A DNA stretch of 64,000 nucleotides from Microbacterium oxydans (GTDB taxonomy: Bacteria > Actinomycetota > Actinomycetes > Actinomycetales > Microbacteriaceae): assembly GCF_000956525.1 (NCBI RefSeq), contig NZ_JYIW01000025.1, forward strand, positions 372,001 through 436,000, read 5' to 3'. The notes beneath the pieces were generated by a model. The model was not told where the DNA came from and did not search any database. It was given only the letters and a program-made list of their open reading frames with translations. Positions within the stretch are counted from its first letter, which is position 1, and each line of letters opens with the position of its first letter. The position numbers and the translations under genes are program-made. This document shows, in pieces, positions 26,548 through 35,985 of the stretch.

Positions 26548-28088
26548 GGTTCGCACTCCTCATCGGGTCGTTGCGCGGCGAGCGTCGAGTTCGAACACTC
26601 ATCACGCTTGCCGCGGTCATCGCGGTCACCGCCGCGGTCTGCATCGCCGTGCTCACGCTCGCCGATGCGCCGGTCGCAGCCGTACGCACCGTGGCAGTGT
26701 TGGGTGGTTCCGCGATCCTGCTCGGTTTCCTGGTCGGCCCGATCCTCGTGGGCACGATCGACCAGCTCGATCCTCGCCGGTTCGCGGTGTTCGGCGTCGA
26801 CGAACGCCGGATGCCGTGGGTGCTCGTGCTCGCCTCCTTCGTGAGTGTGCCGAGTCTCGCGCTTCTCGCCGTGTACATCAGCGTGTGCATCGTCGCGATC
26901 CAGCACGGCACGCCGTGGCTGCCGGCGGTGCTGCTGACCATCGTCGGCGCGGTCAGCACCGCGCTGATCGCACGGATCGGAATGGCGCTCAACGCCCTCT
27001 TCCTCCCCGAGCGGCGCTCGCGCGAGCTCACGGCGGTGTTCGCGCTCGCGCTCATCGTCGTCGCGTTCCCCGTGGCAGTCTTCTTCGCCTCCCTCCGGTG
27101 GAATGGTCAGGTCCCCGCATCGCTCCAGTCGCTCACCGGCGTGTTCGGAGCGAGCCCGCTCGCGGCGGCTCCTGGCTTCCTCTTCGCCTCGGCCGCCGGT
27201 GACACCGCGGCCGCGTGGACCAGCGGAATCATCGCTGTCGTGACCCTGGTCGCGCTCGGCGCGCTGTGGGCGTGGCTGGTGCGACGGCTGCTCACGACGA
27301 CCGAACGGCCCGTCACCGCGCGAGAGCGTACGGGGCTCGGCTGGTTCGGATTGCTGCCGTCGAACGCGTTCGGCGCGATCGCATCGCGCAGTCTCGTCTA
27401 CTGGCTCCGCGACCGCCGCTACATCATGAACATCATCGTGGTGCCGGTGGCCGGGGTGCTGACGGTCTTCCCGCTGCTGGTCGCCGGCGTGCCGCTGGAG
27501 ATCGCCGCGCTGATCCCGGTGCCGGTGATGGCGCTGTTCTTCGGCTGGCTGCCGCACAACGACGTCGCCTACGACTCGACCGCGCTCTGGACGCACGTCG
27601 CGAGCGGTGTGCGGGGAGTGCCGGACAGGCTCGGCCGCCTCGTGCCGGTGATCCTGGTCGCACTCCCGGTCCTCGCGATCGTGATTCCGCTCTCGCTGCT
27701 CACGACCTCCGACTGGCGCCTGCTGATGCCGCTGACCGGTCTCGCCGCGAGCCTCCTGTTCTCGGCACTCGGCATCTCGAGCATCGTCTCGGTGGTAGCG
27801 CCGTATGCGGTGTCCCGCCCTGGCGACAGCCCGTTCCAGCAACCGCAGCGTCCGACCTCGCGCGGCGCGTTCGGTCCGGCGGCAGCGTTCCTCGGCGCCA
27901 TCATCGTGAGTGCCCCCGTCATCTGGCTCTTCGGTGCCACGATCGTCGAGGGCCCGCAGTACGCGGTGGTCACGTTCTGGCTCGGCATCGGCGTGGGGCT
28001 CGTCGTGCTCGCGGCTGGTGTGGCCCTCGGCGGCCGGATCTTCGAGCGCAGCGGCGAACGTCTGATGGAGTTCGTCGAGACGGCATGA
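26523..28088 (+). CDS. ABC transporter permease (multi-spanning membrane protein)
   Basis: 521-residue integral membrane partner of the ATPase. I see about twelve hydrophobic helices, e.g. TLITLAAVIAVTAAVCIAVLTL, VLLTIVGAVSTALIARIG and FLGAIIVSAPVIWLFG. The cytoplasmic patch LVYWLRDRRYIMNIIVVP in mid-protein is typical of exporter permeases that contact the ATPase. The GTG start at 26523 overlaps the ATPase gene by 25 bases and follows GGTGGAGGGG; later starts would cut the first helix. Substrate unknown. Confidence 0.82.
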   Translation: MAAHVLRLRFALLIGSLRGERRVRTLITLAAVIAVTAAVCIAVLTLADAPVAAVRTVAVLGGSAILLGFLVGPILVGTIDQLDPRRFAVFGVDERRMPWVLVLASFVSVPSLALLAVYISVCIVAIQHGTPWLPAVLLTIVGAVSTALIARIGMALNALFLPERRSRELTAVFALALIVVAFPVAVFFASLRWNGQVPASLQSLTGVFGASPLAAAPGFLFASAAGDTAAAWTSGIIAVVTLVALGALWAWLVRRLLTTTERPVTARERTGLGWFGLLPSNAFGAIASRSLVYWLRDRRYIMNIIVVPVAGVLTVFPLLVAGVPLEIAALIPVPVMALFFGWLPHNDVAYDSTALWTHVASGVRGVPDRLGRLVPVILVALPVLAIVIPLSLLTTSDWRLLMPLTGLAASLLFSALGISSIVSVVAPYAVSRPGDSPFQQPQRPTSRGAFGPAAAFLGAIIVSAPVIWLFGATIVEGPQYAVVTFWLGIGVGLVVLAAGVALGGRIFERSGERLMEFVETA

Positions 28089-28117
28089 TCGAGCGCCCAC
28101 GGGGCTGTCGGCGCGGC

Positions 28118-28123
28118 TAGACT
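28118..28123 (+). promoter_or_regulatory. Leaderless-type -10 element for the DUF3039 gene
   Basis: TAGACT six bases before ATG 28130. Confidence 0.6.
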
Positions 28124-28129
28124 TTCGGG

Positions 28130-28396
28130 ATGAGTACTCCGCTGGACAGCCCCGATCAGGGCGGCGTGACAACGCTTGATCGCGAACTGGAAGAGCTTCT
28201 CCGCGAGGAGAACCTGGAGCCCGGGGACCACGAGCGCTTCTCGCATTACGTCAAGAAGGACAAGATCCTCGAGTCGGCGATCACGGGTAAGCCCGTCCGC
28301 GCACTCTGCGGCAAGAAGTGGACGCCGGGGCGCGACCCCGAGAAGTTCCCGATCTGCCCCACATGCAAGGAGATCTACGAGTCGATGATGAACTGA
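28130..28396 (+). CDS. DUF3039 domain protein
   Basis: 88-residue actinobacterial protein of unknown function. The core HERFSHYVKKDKILESAITGKPVRALCGKKW and the C-terminal CPTCKEIYE give two cysteine sites that could form a zinc ribbon (CGKKW…CPTC). It is convergent with pncB and transcribed alone from a leaderless-type promoter. A small 7-bp hairpin at 28395–28411 overlaps its stop and may end transcription. Confidence 0.85.
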   Translation: MSTPLDSPDQGGVTTLDRELEELLREENLEPGDHERFSHYVKKDKILESAITGKPVRALCGKKWTPGRDPEKFPICPTCKEIYESMMN

Positions 28397-28414
28397 CGGA
28401 CCCCGTCCGTCCGT

Positions 28415-29740
28415 TCAGGCGATCTCGGTGTAGACCGTCGGGATCGCCGGGTCCGACTTGCTGAGCGCGAGCGCCCGCACCGGGAGTTCCTCGCGCACGC
28501 GGAGGTGATGCGCCCGGGCCGATGCCGTGCCGGCGGCACCTTCGTAGGACTCGTCGATGTCGCCTGCGTCCATGAACGTCACCTGCAGGGGCCGACCCTC
28601 GACGTGCTCGGCGGGCGCATCGAGCTGCTCGAAGCCGTCGGCGACCAGGATGGTCTCGGCGGTGGCGACACCGTCCTCGAGGGTGCGGAATGCGGCCTTG
28701 CGACCGCCGTGCGACGCCTTGTCGGTCGAGGCCTTCGCCACGCCGACCCAGGAGCCGTCGGAGTCCTGTCGGGCGACGAGCTTGTAGACCATGCTCGCCG
28801 TGGGATAGCCGGAACCGGTCACGACCGACGTGCCGACGCCGTAGGAATCGACGGGCGACGCCGCGAGCGCTGCGATCGCGTACTCGTCGAGGTCGCTGGT
28901 GACGGTGATGCGTGTGCCGGTCGCTCCGAGCTCGTCGAGTTGCGCGCGCACCTCAGCGGCCACGATCGGCAGGTCGCCGGAGTCGATGCGGACCCCGCCG
29001 AGCCCGGTGCCGGCGACGCGGATGGCCGTCTCGACACCCGTGCGGATGTCGTAGGTGTCGACGAGCAGCGTGGTGCCAGGCCCGAGACTGTCGATCTGAG
29101 CCTGGAACGCCTGTTCCTCGGTGTCGTGCAGCAGCGTCCATGAGTGCGCGGCGGTCCCCATGGTCGGGATGCCCCACCGGCGTCCGGCCTCGAGGTTGCT
29201 GGTCGCCTTGAACCCGGCGATGTACGCGGCGCGTGCCGCTGCGACGGCGGACTGCTCGGCAGCCCTGCGAGAACCCATCTCGGCAAGCGGCCGCTCACCG
29301 GCCGCGATGCTCATGCGGGACGCGGCGGTGGCGACGGCGGAGTCATGGTTGAGCACGCTCAACGCGAGCGTCTCGAGCACGACGGCATCTGCGAAGGAAC
29401 CCTCCACCGTGAGGATCGGGGAACCGGGGAAGTACAGCTCGCCTTCGCGGTAGCCCTTGATCGACCCGGTGAAGCGGTACTTCTCGAGGGAGGTGAGGGA
29501 ATCGGCATCCACGATGTCGTTGTCACGCAGGAAGCGCAGTTCGTCGTCTCCGAACCGGAAGTCGCGGATGAGGCTGAGCAGTCGGCCGGTGCCGGCGACG
29601 ACGCCGAACCGGCGCCCGCCGGACAACCGGCGCGAGAACAGCTCGAAGACACTCGGACGAGACGCAGTGCCATCGCGGAGTGCGGCCGCGAGCATCGTGA
29701 GTTCGTAGCGATCGGTGAGCAGCGCCGTCGACGTGGTCAT
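28415..29740 (-). CDS. pncB: Nicotinate phosphoribosyltransferase
   Basis: 441-residue enzyme that converts nicotinate and PRPP to nicotinate mononucleotide in NAD salvage. N-terminal LLTDRYELTMLAAALRDG, GGRRFGVVAGTGR, the phosphoribosyl-binding block FKATSNLEAGRRWGIPTMGTAAHSW and GVRIDSGDLP match the PncB family, and the length is right. It starts six bases after a TAAGCT -10 and is divergent from murI. Confidence 0.93.
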   Translation of the reverse strand: MTTSTALLTDRYELTMLAAALRDGTASRPSVFELFSRRLSGGRRFGVVAGTGRLLSLIRDFRFGDDELRFLRDNDIVDADSLTSLEKYRFTGSIKGYREGELYFPGSPILTVEGSFADAVVLETLALSVLNHDSAVATAASRMSIAAGERPLAEMGSRRAAEQSAVAAARAAYIAGFKATSNLEAGRRWGIPTMGTAAHSWTLLHDTEEQAFQAQIDSLGPGTTLLVDTYDIRTGVETAIRVAGTGLGGVRIDSGDLPIVAAEVRAQLDELGATGTRITVTSDLDEYAIAALAASPVDSYGVGTSVVTGSGYPTASMVYKLVARQDSDGSWVGVAKASTDKASHGGRKAAFRTLEDGVATAETILVADGFEQLDAPAEHVEGRPLQVTFMDAGDIDESYEGAAGTASARAHHLRVREELPVRALALSKSDPAIPTVYTEIA

Positions 29741-29746
29741 GCGCTC

Positions 29747-29752
29747 AGCTTA
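29747..29752 (-). promoter_or_regulatory. Leaderless-type -10 element for pncB
   Basis: TAAGCT on the minus strand, six bases before ATG 29740. Confidence 0.5.
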
Positions 29753-29788
29753 GTGAGCGTCGCGATGCATCAGCTGCTCGCACGCGAC

Positions 29789-29794
29789 TAGGCT
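29789..29794 (+). promoter_or_regulatory. -10 element for murI
   Basis: TAGGCT eight bases before ATG 29803; leaderless or a one- to two-base leader. Confidence 0.5.
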
Positions 29795-29802
29795 GGTGAG
29801 TC

Positions 29803-30639
29803 ATGAACGACGCACCGATCGGGATCTTCGACTCAGGCGTCGGCGGACTCACGGTGGCCAGAGCCATCCGCGCTCAGCTGCCCCGCGAATCGTTCGTCTA
29901 CATCGGCGACACAGCGCACTCGCCCTACGGGCCGAAGCCGATCGCGGACGTCCGCCGCTACTCGCTCGAGGTGCTCGACACCCTGGTCGATCAGGGTGTG
30001 AAGATGCTCGTGATCGCGTGCAACACGGCCTCAGCCGCGATGTTGCGAGACGCACGGGAGCGCTACGACATCCCGGTGGTCGAGGTCATCGGCCCGGCGG
30101 TGCGACGCGCGGTGTCCACGACGCGCAACGGTCGCGTCGGTGTGATCGGCACGGTCGGCACGATCGGCTCTCGCGCGTATCAGGACATGCTCGAGGTGAA
30201 TGAGCGGCTGCAGGTGTTCACGGCTGCGTGCCCGCGATTCGTCGAGTTCGTCGAAGGTGGGATCACCGGCACGCCAGAGGTGCTCGAGGTGGCCGAGGAG
30301 TACCTCGCTCCGTTGCGGGAGGCGGAGGTCGACACGCTCGTGCTCGGCTGCACGCATTACCCGTTCCTGCGCGGCGCGATCAGCTACGTCATGGGGGACG
30401 GCGTGACGCTCGTCTCCAGCGACGACGAGACGGCGGGCGACGTCTATCGCCAGCTCGTCCGCGGCGACCTCCTGGCCCCGCCCGATGCTGTGGCGACCTA
30501 CGTCTATGAGGCGACCGGCGACTCCACCGTGGAGTTCACCGCCCTCGCCAATCGCCTCATGGGCCGCGAGGTCCGTGACGTGCAGCTCGTGCAGACGGGC
30601 GTCATCACGCTTCCGCACGCCCTCCCTGAACCGCACTGA
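29803..30639 (+). CDS. murI: Glutamate racemase
   Basis: 278-residue cofactor-independent racemase that supplies D-glutamate for peptidoglycan. [17 protein letters not shown] opens the protein; the two catalytic cysteines lie in VIACNTASA and LGCTHYPFL, and [11 protein letters not shown] is conserved. First gene of murI–rph–rdgB, an order common in actinobacteria. Confidence 0.95.
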   Translation: MNDAPIGIFDSGVGGLTVARAIRAQLPRESFVYIGDTAHSPYGPKPIADVRRYSLEVLDTLVDQGVKMLVIACNTASAAMLRDARERYDIPVVEVIGPAVRRAVSTTRNGRVGVIGTVGTIGSRAYQDMLEVNERLQVFTAACPRFVEFVEGGITGTPEVLEVAEEYLAPLREAEVDTLVLGCTHYPFLRGAISYVMGDGVTLVSSDDETAGDVYRQLVRGDLLAPPDAVATYVYEATGDSTVEFTALANRLMGREVRDVQLVQTGVITLPHALPEPH

Positions 30640-30701
30640 CCCGACCCGCAGCTCAGCCGAGCGCTCACCCGAACGCTCACCCCCCCGAACGAAGGACTCC
30701 C

Positions 30702-31439
30702 ATGACCGACATCGTCCGCGCAGACGGCCGCTCCACCGATCAGCTCCGCGAGATCACGATCGAGCGCGGCTGGAGTGCGCACGCCGAGGGCTCTGCCCTG
30801 ATCAGCTTCGGCGGCACCAAGGTGCTGTGCACGGCATCGTTCACGAACGGCGTGCCGCGCTGGTTGACGGGCAAGGGCAAGGGCTGGGTCACTGCCGAGT
30901 ACTCGATGCTGCCGCGTGCCACGAACAGCCGCAACGACCGCGAGAGCGTGAAGGGTCGCATCGGCGGTCGCACGCACGAGATCTCGCGCCTGATCGGCCG
31001 GGCCCTCCGCGCCGTGGTCGACACGAAGGCCCTGGGTGAGAACACGATCGTGATCGACTGTGATGTGCTGCAGGCCGATGGCGGCACGCGCACCGCTGCG
31101 ATCACCGGCGCTTACGTCGCGCTCGCGGATGCGATCGAGTGGGGCCGCGAGAAGAAGTTCATCGGCCGCAATGCGACGCCGCTGCGCGACTCGGTCGCTG
31201 CCGTCTCGGTCGGCATCATCGACGGAGAGCCCATGCTCGATCTGGCATATGTCGAGGACGTGCGCGCCGAGACCGACATGAACATCGTCGTCACCGGTCG
31301 CGGACTGTTCGTCGAGGTGCAGGGCACCGCCGAAGGCGCGCCCTTCGATAAGCGCGAGCTCGATGCGCTGCTCGACCTGGGCGTCGCCGGCTGCGCGACG
31401 CTCAAGGATCACCAGCTGGCGGCGCTGGCAGGCGAGTGA
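30702..31439 (+). CDS. rph: Ribonuclease PH
   Basis: 245-residue phosphorolytic 3' exonuclease that trims tRNA precursors. [19 protein letters not shown] is the usual N-terminus; [18 protein letters not shown] and [14 protein letters not shown] contain the phosphate- and metal-binding residues. GAAGGA precedes the ATG. The stop overlaps the rdgB start. Confidence 0.95.
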   Translation: MTDIVRADGRSTDQLREITIERGWSAHAEGSALISFGGTKVLCTASFTNGVPRWLTGKGKGWVTAEYSMLPRATNSRNDRESVKGRIGGRTHEISRLIGRALRAVVDTKALGENTIVIDCDVLQADGGTRTAAITGAYVALADAIEWGREKKFIGRNATPLRDSVAAVSVGIIDGEPMLDLAYVEDVRAETDMNIVVTGRGLFVEVQGTAEGAPFDKRELDALLDLGVAGCATLKDHQLAALAGE

Positions 31440-32032
31440 TGCAGGTCGTTCTCGCGACACACAATCCGCACAAGGTCGCGGAGTTCCAGCAGATCGTCGC
31501 CGCCACGCGTCCTGATCTCGAGGTCGTCGGCTACGACGGCCCTGAGCCCGTCGAAGACGGTGTCACCTTCGCGGAGAACGCGCTGATCAAGGCCCGCGCC
31601 GCAGCGGCCCATACCGGGCTCGCAGCCCTAGCCGACGACTCCGGCATCTGCGTGGATGTGCTCGGTGGATCACCCGGTGTGTTCTCGGCGTATTGGGCCG
31701 GGCAGAAGAAGGATGCCGCCGCGAACCTGGAACTGCTCCTCGACCAGCTCCACGACATCGCCGACCCGCACCGCGCCGCGCACTTCACCTCGACGATCGC
31801 GCTCGTGACACCCGACGGAGCCGAGCATGTGGTCGTCGGGGAATGGCCGGGACGGCTCGCGCACGCAGCCTCCGGCGGTGGTGGCTTCGGGTACGACCCG
31901 ATCTTCATCCCGGACGGTCAGCCGGCTGACGAGGAACGCACGGTCGGCGACTTCACCGCAGAGGAGAAGCAGGCGCAGTCGCACCGTGCGAGGGCGTTCG
32001 CCGAGCTCGTGCCGTTGCTCAGCGCACTCTGA
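31439..32032 (+). CDS. rdgB: XTP/dITP diphosphatase (RdgB/HAM1 family)
   Basis: 197-residue house-cleaning pyrophosphatase removing XTP and (d)ITP. VVLATHNPHKVAEFQ, ALADDSGICVDVLGG and GGGFGYDPIFIPDG are the family signatures. The ATG shares one base with the rph stop (TGATG); a GTG one codon earlier is possible. Confidence 0.94.
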   Translation: MQVVLATHNPHKVAEFQQIVAATRPDLEVVGYDGPEPVEDGVTFAENALIKARAAAAHTGLAALADDSGICVDVLGGSPGVFSAYWAGQKKDAAANLELLLDQLHDIADPHRAAHFTSTIALVTPDGAEHVVVGEWPGRLAHAASGGGGFGYDPIFIPDGQPADEERTVGDFTAEEKQAQSHRARAFAELVPLLSAL

Positions 32033-32132
32033 TTCGACTGCTCGGCGGCGCTGCGGCATCCGCCTGCTGAGCCTGAGAATCGTTCCTGTTATCGACTAGC
32101 CGAAATCGCCCTTCACCGGGGGTTACCCGGTC

Positions 32133-32138
32133 TAGCCT
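32133..32138 (+). promoter_or_regulatory. Leaderless-type -10 element for the CDF transporter
   Basis: TAGCCT six bases before ATG 32145. Confidence 0.55.
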
Positions 32139-32144
32139 TGAGGC

Positions 32145-33065
32145 ATGCACGATCACGCTCCCGCCGCCGGCGGCATCCGCTCGGCGGGACATCGACGCCT
32201 CCTGACGATCTCGTTGTGCCTCACCGCGACGATCATGCTGGTGCAGGTGGTCGGAGCGCTCCTCACGGGATCGCTGGCGCTCCTCGCCGATGCGGCGCAC
32301 ATGTTCACCGATGCGTCCGCGCTCGTGATCGCACTGATCGCGGCGGCGGTCGCCGCACGTCCGGCCGATGATCGGCGCACCTTCGGGTACCAGCGCGCCG
32401 AGGTGTTCGGCGCGCTGATCAACGCCGTCATCCTGATCCTGCTCGCCAGCTGGGTGGGGTTCGAGGCCGTCACACGGCTGCTGAATCCGAGCGATGTCGA
32501 GGTGGCGGGGCCGCTCATGCTCGTGGTGGCCGTGATCGGTCTGCTGGCGAATGCCGTCTCGATGTGGCTGCTCAGCCGCGCGCAGCGCACGAGTATCAAC
32601 GTCAGAGGCGCCTACCTCGAGGTCATGGGCGACCTGATCGGCTCGGCTGCGGTCATCGTCGCCGCGATCGTGATCGTCATGACCGGCTGGATGCCGGCCG
32701 ATGCGATCGCCTCGATGTTCATCGCCATCATGATCATCCCTCGCGCGATCTCGCTGCTCCGTGAGGTGTTCTCGGTGCTGTCCGAAGCAGCACCGAAGGG
32801 AACGGCCGTCAGCGACATCCGTCAGCACCTGCTCGACTACGAGGGCGTGACCGGGGTGCACGACGTGCACGTCTGGCAGCTGACCCGCGGCGCACCGGTG
32901 TTCAGCGCGCACGTGAGCGTCGATCCGTCGCTGCTCGCCGACGGCGGTTCAGCGAAGCTGCTGTCGGAGATGCAGGCGTGCCTCGCCGACCATTTCGATG
33001 TCGAGCATTCGACCTTCCAGATCGAGCCGGCCGAGCAGTCCGACTGCGAGCCGCACCACGCCTGA
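32145..33065 (+). CDS. Cation diffusion facilitator (CDF) family metal exporter
   Basis: 306-residue Zn/Co/Cd-type antiporter. Six transmembrane helices; the metal site is ADAAHMFTDASAL in helix 2 and the matching EVMGDLIGSAAVI in helix 5. The C-terminal cytoplasmic domain (VTGVHDVHVWQLT) is the usual metal-sensing ferredoxin-like fold, ending HFDVEHSTFQIEP. The N-terminus is short and has one histidine pair (HDHAP). Metal specificity cannot be read with certainty. Confidence 0.92.
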   Translation: MHDHAPAAGGIRSAGHRRLLTISLCLTATIMLVQVVGALLTGSLALLADAAHMFTDASALVIALIAAAVAARPADDRRTFGYQRAEVFGALINAVILILLASWVGFEAVTRLLNPSDVEVAGPLMLVVAVIGLLANAVSMWLLSRAQRTSINVRGAYLEVMGDLIGSAAVIVAAIVIVMTGWMPADAIASMFIAIMIIPRAISLLREVFSVLSEAAPKGTAVSDIRQHLLDYEGVTGVHDVHVWQLTRGAPVFSAHVSVDPSLLADGGSAKLLSEMQACLADHFDVEHSTFQIEPAEQSDCEPHHA

Positions 33066-33083
33066 CGAGTCCCGAGGCTCGGA

Positions 33084-35039
33084 TCAGGGCTCTCGCACGA
33101 CCTCGTCTGGTGACTTGTCGGCGCGCAGCCCGCGCCATCGTGCATGGCGCAGCACGCCGTCAGGGGTCCAGTTGGCGAACTCGACCTCGCCGACGAGCTC
33201 CGGTCGGACCCAGAGCGCGTCTGAGGCGTCGAGCACCGGAACGCCGTCGAGGGGCGCGGCCTTGACGCGCAGCGGCTCGAGGCGCGTCTGCAGGTCGCGC
33301 AGCGTGCGCTCGCTGAAGCCGGTGCCCACCCGCCCGACATAGTGCAGTTCGCCGCCGGGCGTCTCTGCGACGGCGAGCAGCAGTGAGCCGATGGCGCCCT
33401 CCCGATCGCCCTTCCCCGGACGGATGCCCACGATCACGGCCTCCTGCATGCGGGTGTGCTTGATCTTCAGCCAGCCGGGGGAGCGGACGCCGGGTCGGTA
33501 CCGTGAGTCCGGATCCTTCACGACCACGCCCTCGAGGCCGAACTCATCGCTCGCCGCGAGCGCGGCATCCAGGTCGTCGAACACCGGTGGGATGCGCACC
33601 GGCGCGTCGAGGTCGCCGGCGAGGTCCTGCAGCAGCGTGCGGCGCTGGCGCAGCGGCATGCCGGTCAGGTCGTGTCCGTCGAGTCGCAGCAGGTCGAACA
33701 GCAGGTACACGATCGGCGTGCGCACGACTTCGCGCTCGATCTCCCTCGGTCGGGTCAGGTGCATCCGGTTCTGCAGCAGCGAGAAGCTCGGTCGGCCGTG
33801 GGCGTCGAACGCCACGACCTCGCCGTCGACGATCGCGTCATCGACCGGAAGGAACGGGGCACCGTCGGCGGTGAGCTCGGGGTATCTGGCGGTGATGTCG
33901 GTGCCGCTGCGGGCATGCAGCTGCATCCGTCCATCGTTCCAGGTGCCCATCGCGCGGATGCCGTCCCACTTCACCTCCACCCATGACGGCGTGCTGAGGC
34001 TCCGCGCTCGCCCTGGCGTGCCGTGCTCAGCGAGCATCGGGGCGAGTGACGGCAGGGTGGCGCCCGGCGCCGGCGCTCCGCTCGGCCGCGGGCGGTGCGT
34101 CTTGGTCGGATGCGATGACGCCGTCGGCGGAGCGGCCGGGACGCTCGCGTCGGTCGTGTGCAGCGACACCAGCGGGTCGATGCCGGCTGCAGCGCGGGCG
34201 AGCACCTCGTCGAGATCGAGCTGGGCGAGGTCGGGGTCGTCGAGTTCCTCCCAGGTTCGGGGCGCCGCGACCCAGGGCTGTGCACGGCCCCGGAGCGAGT
34301 ACGGGGAGATCGTGGTCTTCTTGCCGTTGTTCTGACTCCAGTCCAGGAAGACCTTGCCGCCGCGCACGGCTTTCGTCATGGTGGCCGTCGCGAGATCCGG
34401 ATGCTCATTCTCGATCAGGCGGGCGATCTCCTTCACGACCGCGGATATCTCATCGCTCGTCTGCTCGCCCGGCAGGGAGGCGTAGAGGTGGATGCCCTTC
34501 GACCCGCTGGTCACCGGGAGCGGATCGAGCCCCATGTCGGTGAGGATGCCGCGTGCGATGCGAGCTACCGCGGCGCACTGCGCGAGGTCCACGCCGGGCC
34601 CGGGGTCGAGGTCGAGCACGAGGCGGTCGGGTCGGCCGGGAAGACCGTCCGGAGTGAAGCGCCACTGCGGTACATGCAGCTCGATCGCGGCGACCTGGGC
34701 GAGCCACACGAGCGTCGGCACGTCGTCGACCAGCGGATACTCCTTCGGGCCGTCGGAGTGCTGGATCGCCTGACGGGGGATCCACTCCGGAGCGCCGCGC
34801 TCGAGCTGCTTCGTGAAGAACGCGTCTGCCGGAGCATCCGCCGTCCCGACACCCTCGACCCAGCGCTTGCGGGTGACGGGGCGTCCGTCGAGCAGCGGCA
34901 GCAGGAGCGGGGCGATCGTGGAGTAGTAGGCGAAGATCTCGCCCTTCGTGGTGCCGCTGTCGGGGTAGACGACCTTGTCGAGGTTCGTGACACGCAGACG
35001 ACGGCCGTCGACCCGCACGATCTGCTCGTCTGCCGCCAT
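33084..35039 (-). CDS. ligD: NHEJ DNA ligase LigD (polymerase–ligase form)
   Basis: 651-residue non-homologous end-joining enzyme. Residues ~1–290 are the archaeo-eukaryotic primase-like polymerase domain (VLDLDPGPGV, metal ligands Asp143/145). A Pro/Thr-rich linker (~295–330) leads to an ATP-dependent ligase with the adenylated lysine in EVKWDGIRA (Lys357), DGEVVAF, and the C-terminal OB-fold segment PGWLKIKH and YVGRVGTGFS. No 3'-phosphoesterase domain is present, unlike mycobacterial LigD. It starts six bases after TAGCCT and is divergent from ku, 91 bases away. Confidence 0.94.
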   Translation of the reverse strand: MAADEQIVRVDGRRLRVTNLDKVVYPDSGTTKGEIFAYYSTIAPLLLPLLDGRPVTRKRWVEGVGTADAPADAFFTKQLERGAPEWIPRQAIQHSDGPKEYPLVDDVPTLVWLAQVAAIELHVPQWRFTPDGLPGRPDRLVLDLDPGPGVDLAQCAAVARIARGILTDMGLDPLPVTSGSKGIHLYASLPGEQTSDEISAVVKEIARLIENEHPDLATATMTKAVRGGKVFLDWSQNNGKKTTISPYSLRGRAQPWVAAPRTWEELDDPDLAQLDLDEVLARAAAGIDPLVSLHTTDASVPAAPPTASSHPTKTHRPRPSGAPAPGATLPSLAPMLAEHGTPGRARSLSTPSWVEVKWDGIRAMGTWNDGRMQLHARSGTDITARYPELTADGAPFLPVDDAIVDGEVVAFDAHGRPSFSLLQNRMHLTRPREIEREVVRTPIVYLLFDLLRLDGHDLTGMPLRQRRTLLQDLAGDLDAPVRIPPVFDDLDAALAASDEFGLEGVVVKDPDSRYRPGVRSPGWLKIKHTRMQEAVIVGIRPGKGDREGAIGSLLLAVAETPGGELHYVGRVGTGFSERTLRDLQTRLEPLRVKAAPLDGVPVLDASDALWVRPELVGEVEFANWTPDGVLRHARWRGLRADKSPDEVVREP

Positions 35040-35045
35040 GACGCC

Positions 35046-35051
35046 AGGCTA
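35046..35051 (-). promoter_or_regulatory. Leaderless-type -10 element for ligD
   Basis: TAGCCT on the minus strand, six bases before ATG 35039. Confidence 0.55.
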
Positions 35052-35130
35052 CTGTCCGCGACGCTGCAGCACGGGAAGGCACTGCGTCAAGGGCTGGTCG
35101 CGGAGGTCGCGGCTGGTGTTCACTGGTGTC

Positions 35131-35967
35131 ATGAGGACGATCTGGAAGGGCGCACTGACCTTCGGGCTGGTGAACGTGCCGGTGAAGGTGTACTCCGCGA
35201 CGGAGGATCACGACGTGCCGCTCCATCAGGTGCACGAGAAGGACGGCGGACGCATCCGCTATCAGCGCACCTGCGAGGTGTGCGGCGAGACGGTCGCCTA
35301 CGCCGACATCGATCGGGCCTACGTCGACGAGGGGACCACCGTCGTGCTCACGAAGGAAGACCTCGATTCGCTCCCAGCGGAGAAGAGCCGTGAGATCGAC
35401 GTCGTGGAGTTCGTGCCATCAGATCAGGTCGACCTGCTCACCCTCGACAAGCCGTACTACCTCGAGCCCGACTCCAAATCGCCGAAGGCCTATGTGCTGC
35501 TGCGCAAGACGCTCGAGCAGACCGACCGCACCGCGATCGTGCGCTTCACGCTGCGACAGAAGACCAGGCTCGCTGCGTTGCGGGTGCGTGGCAAGGTGCT
35601 CGTGCTGCAGACCCTGCTCTGGGCCGATGAGGTGCGCGAGGCGGACTTCCCTGCACTGCACGAGGACGTGCGCATCTCGAAGAAGGAGCTCGAGATGTCG
35701 GCCTCCCTCGTGGAGAGCTACTCGACCGACTTCGACCCGGAGGAGTTCGTCGACGAGTACCAGAAGGAGCTCCGCACGCTCATCGACGCGAAGATCGAGG
35801 CCGGCGACAGCTTCGACGTGTCCGAGACGTTCGCCGACGAGGATGCCGCACCCAAGGGCGGCGAGGTCATCGACCTCATGGAAGCCCTGCGAGCGAGCGT
35901 CGCACGGTCGAAGGAGAAGAAGACCTCGGAGGGCAAGAAGCCCGCGAAGGAGAAGAGCGCCGGCTGA
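35131..35967 (+). CDS. ku: Non-homologous end-joining protein Ku
   Basis: 278-residue bacterial Ku that rings broken DNA ends and recruits LigD. The start RTIWKGALTFGLVNVPVKVYSAT and YQRTCEVCGETVAY are diagnostic; SKSPKAYVLLRKTLE and MSASLVESYSTDFDPEEFVDEYQ follow. The C-terminus is a lysine-rich tail (KEKKTSEGKKPAKEKSAG), as in Ku proteins that bind or thread along DNA. Divergent from ligD. Confidence 0.95.
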   Translation: MRTIWKGALTFGLVNVPVKVYSATEDHDVPLHQVHEKDGGRIRYQRTCEVCGETVAYADIDRAYVDEGTTVVLTKEDLDSLPAEKSREIDVVEFVPSDQVDLLTLDKPYYLEPDSKSPKAYVLLRKTLEQTDRTAIVRFTLRQKTRLAALRVRGKVLVLQTLLWADEVREADFPALHEDVRISKKELEMSASLVESYSTDFDPEEFVDEYQKELRTLIDAKIEAGDSFDVSETFADEDAAPKGGEVIDLMEALRASVARSKEKKTSEGKKPAKEKSAG

Positions 35968-35985
35968 CGCGCTCCCCGACCGGCG

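Noticed and set aside
25838..26556. Frames on both strands across the ABC ATPase region, including an antisense 311-residue frame
   Set aside because: The sense frame carries intact Walker and signature motifs; the others are compositional shadows.
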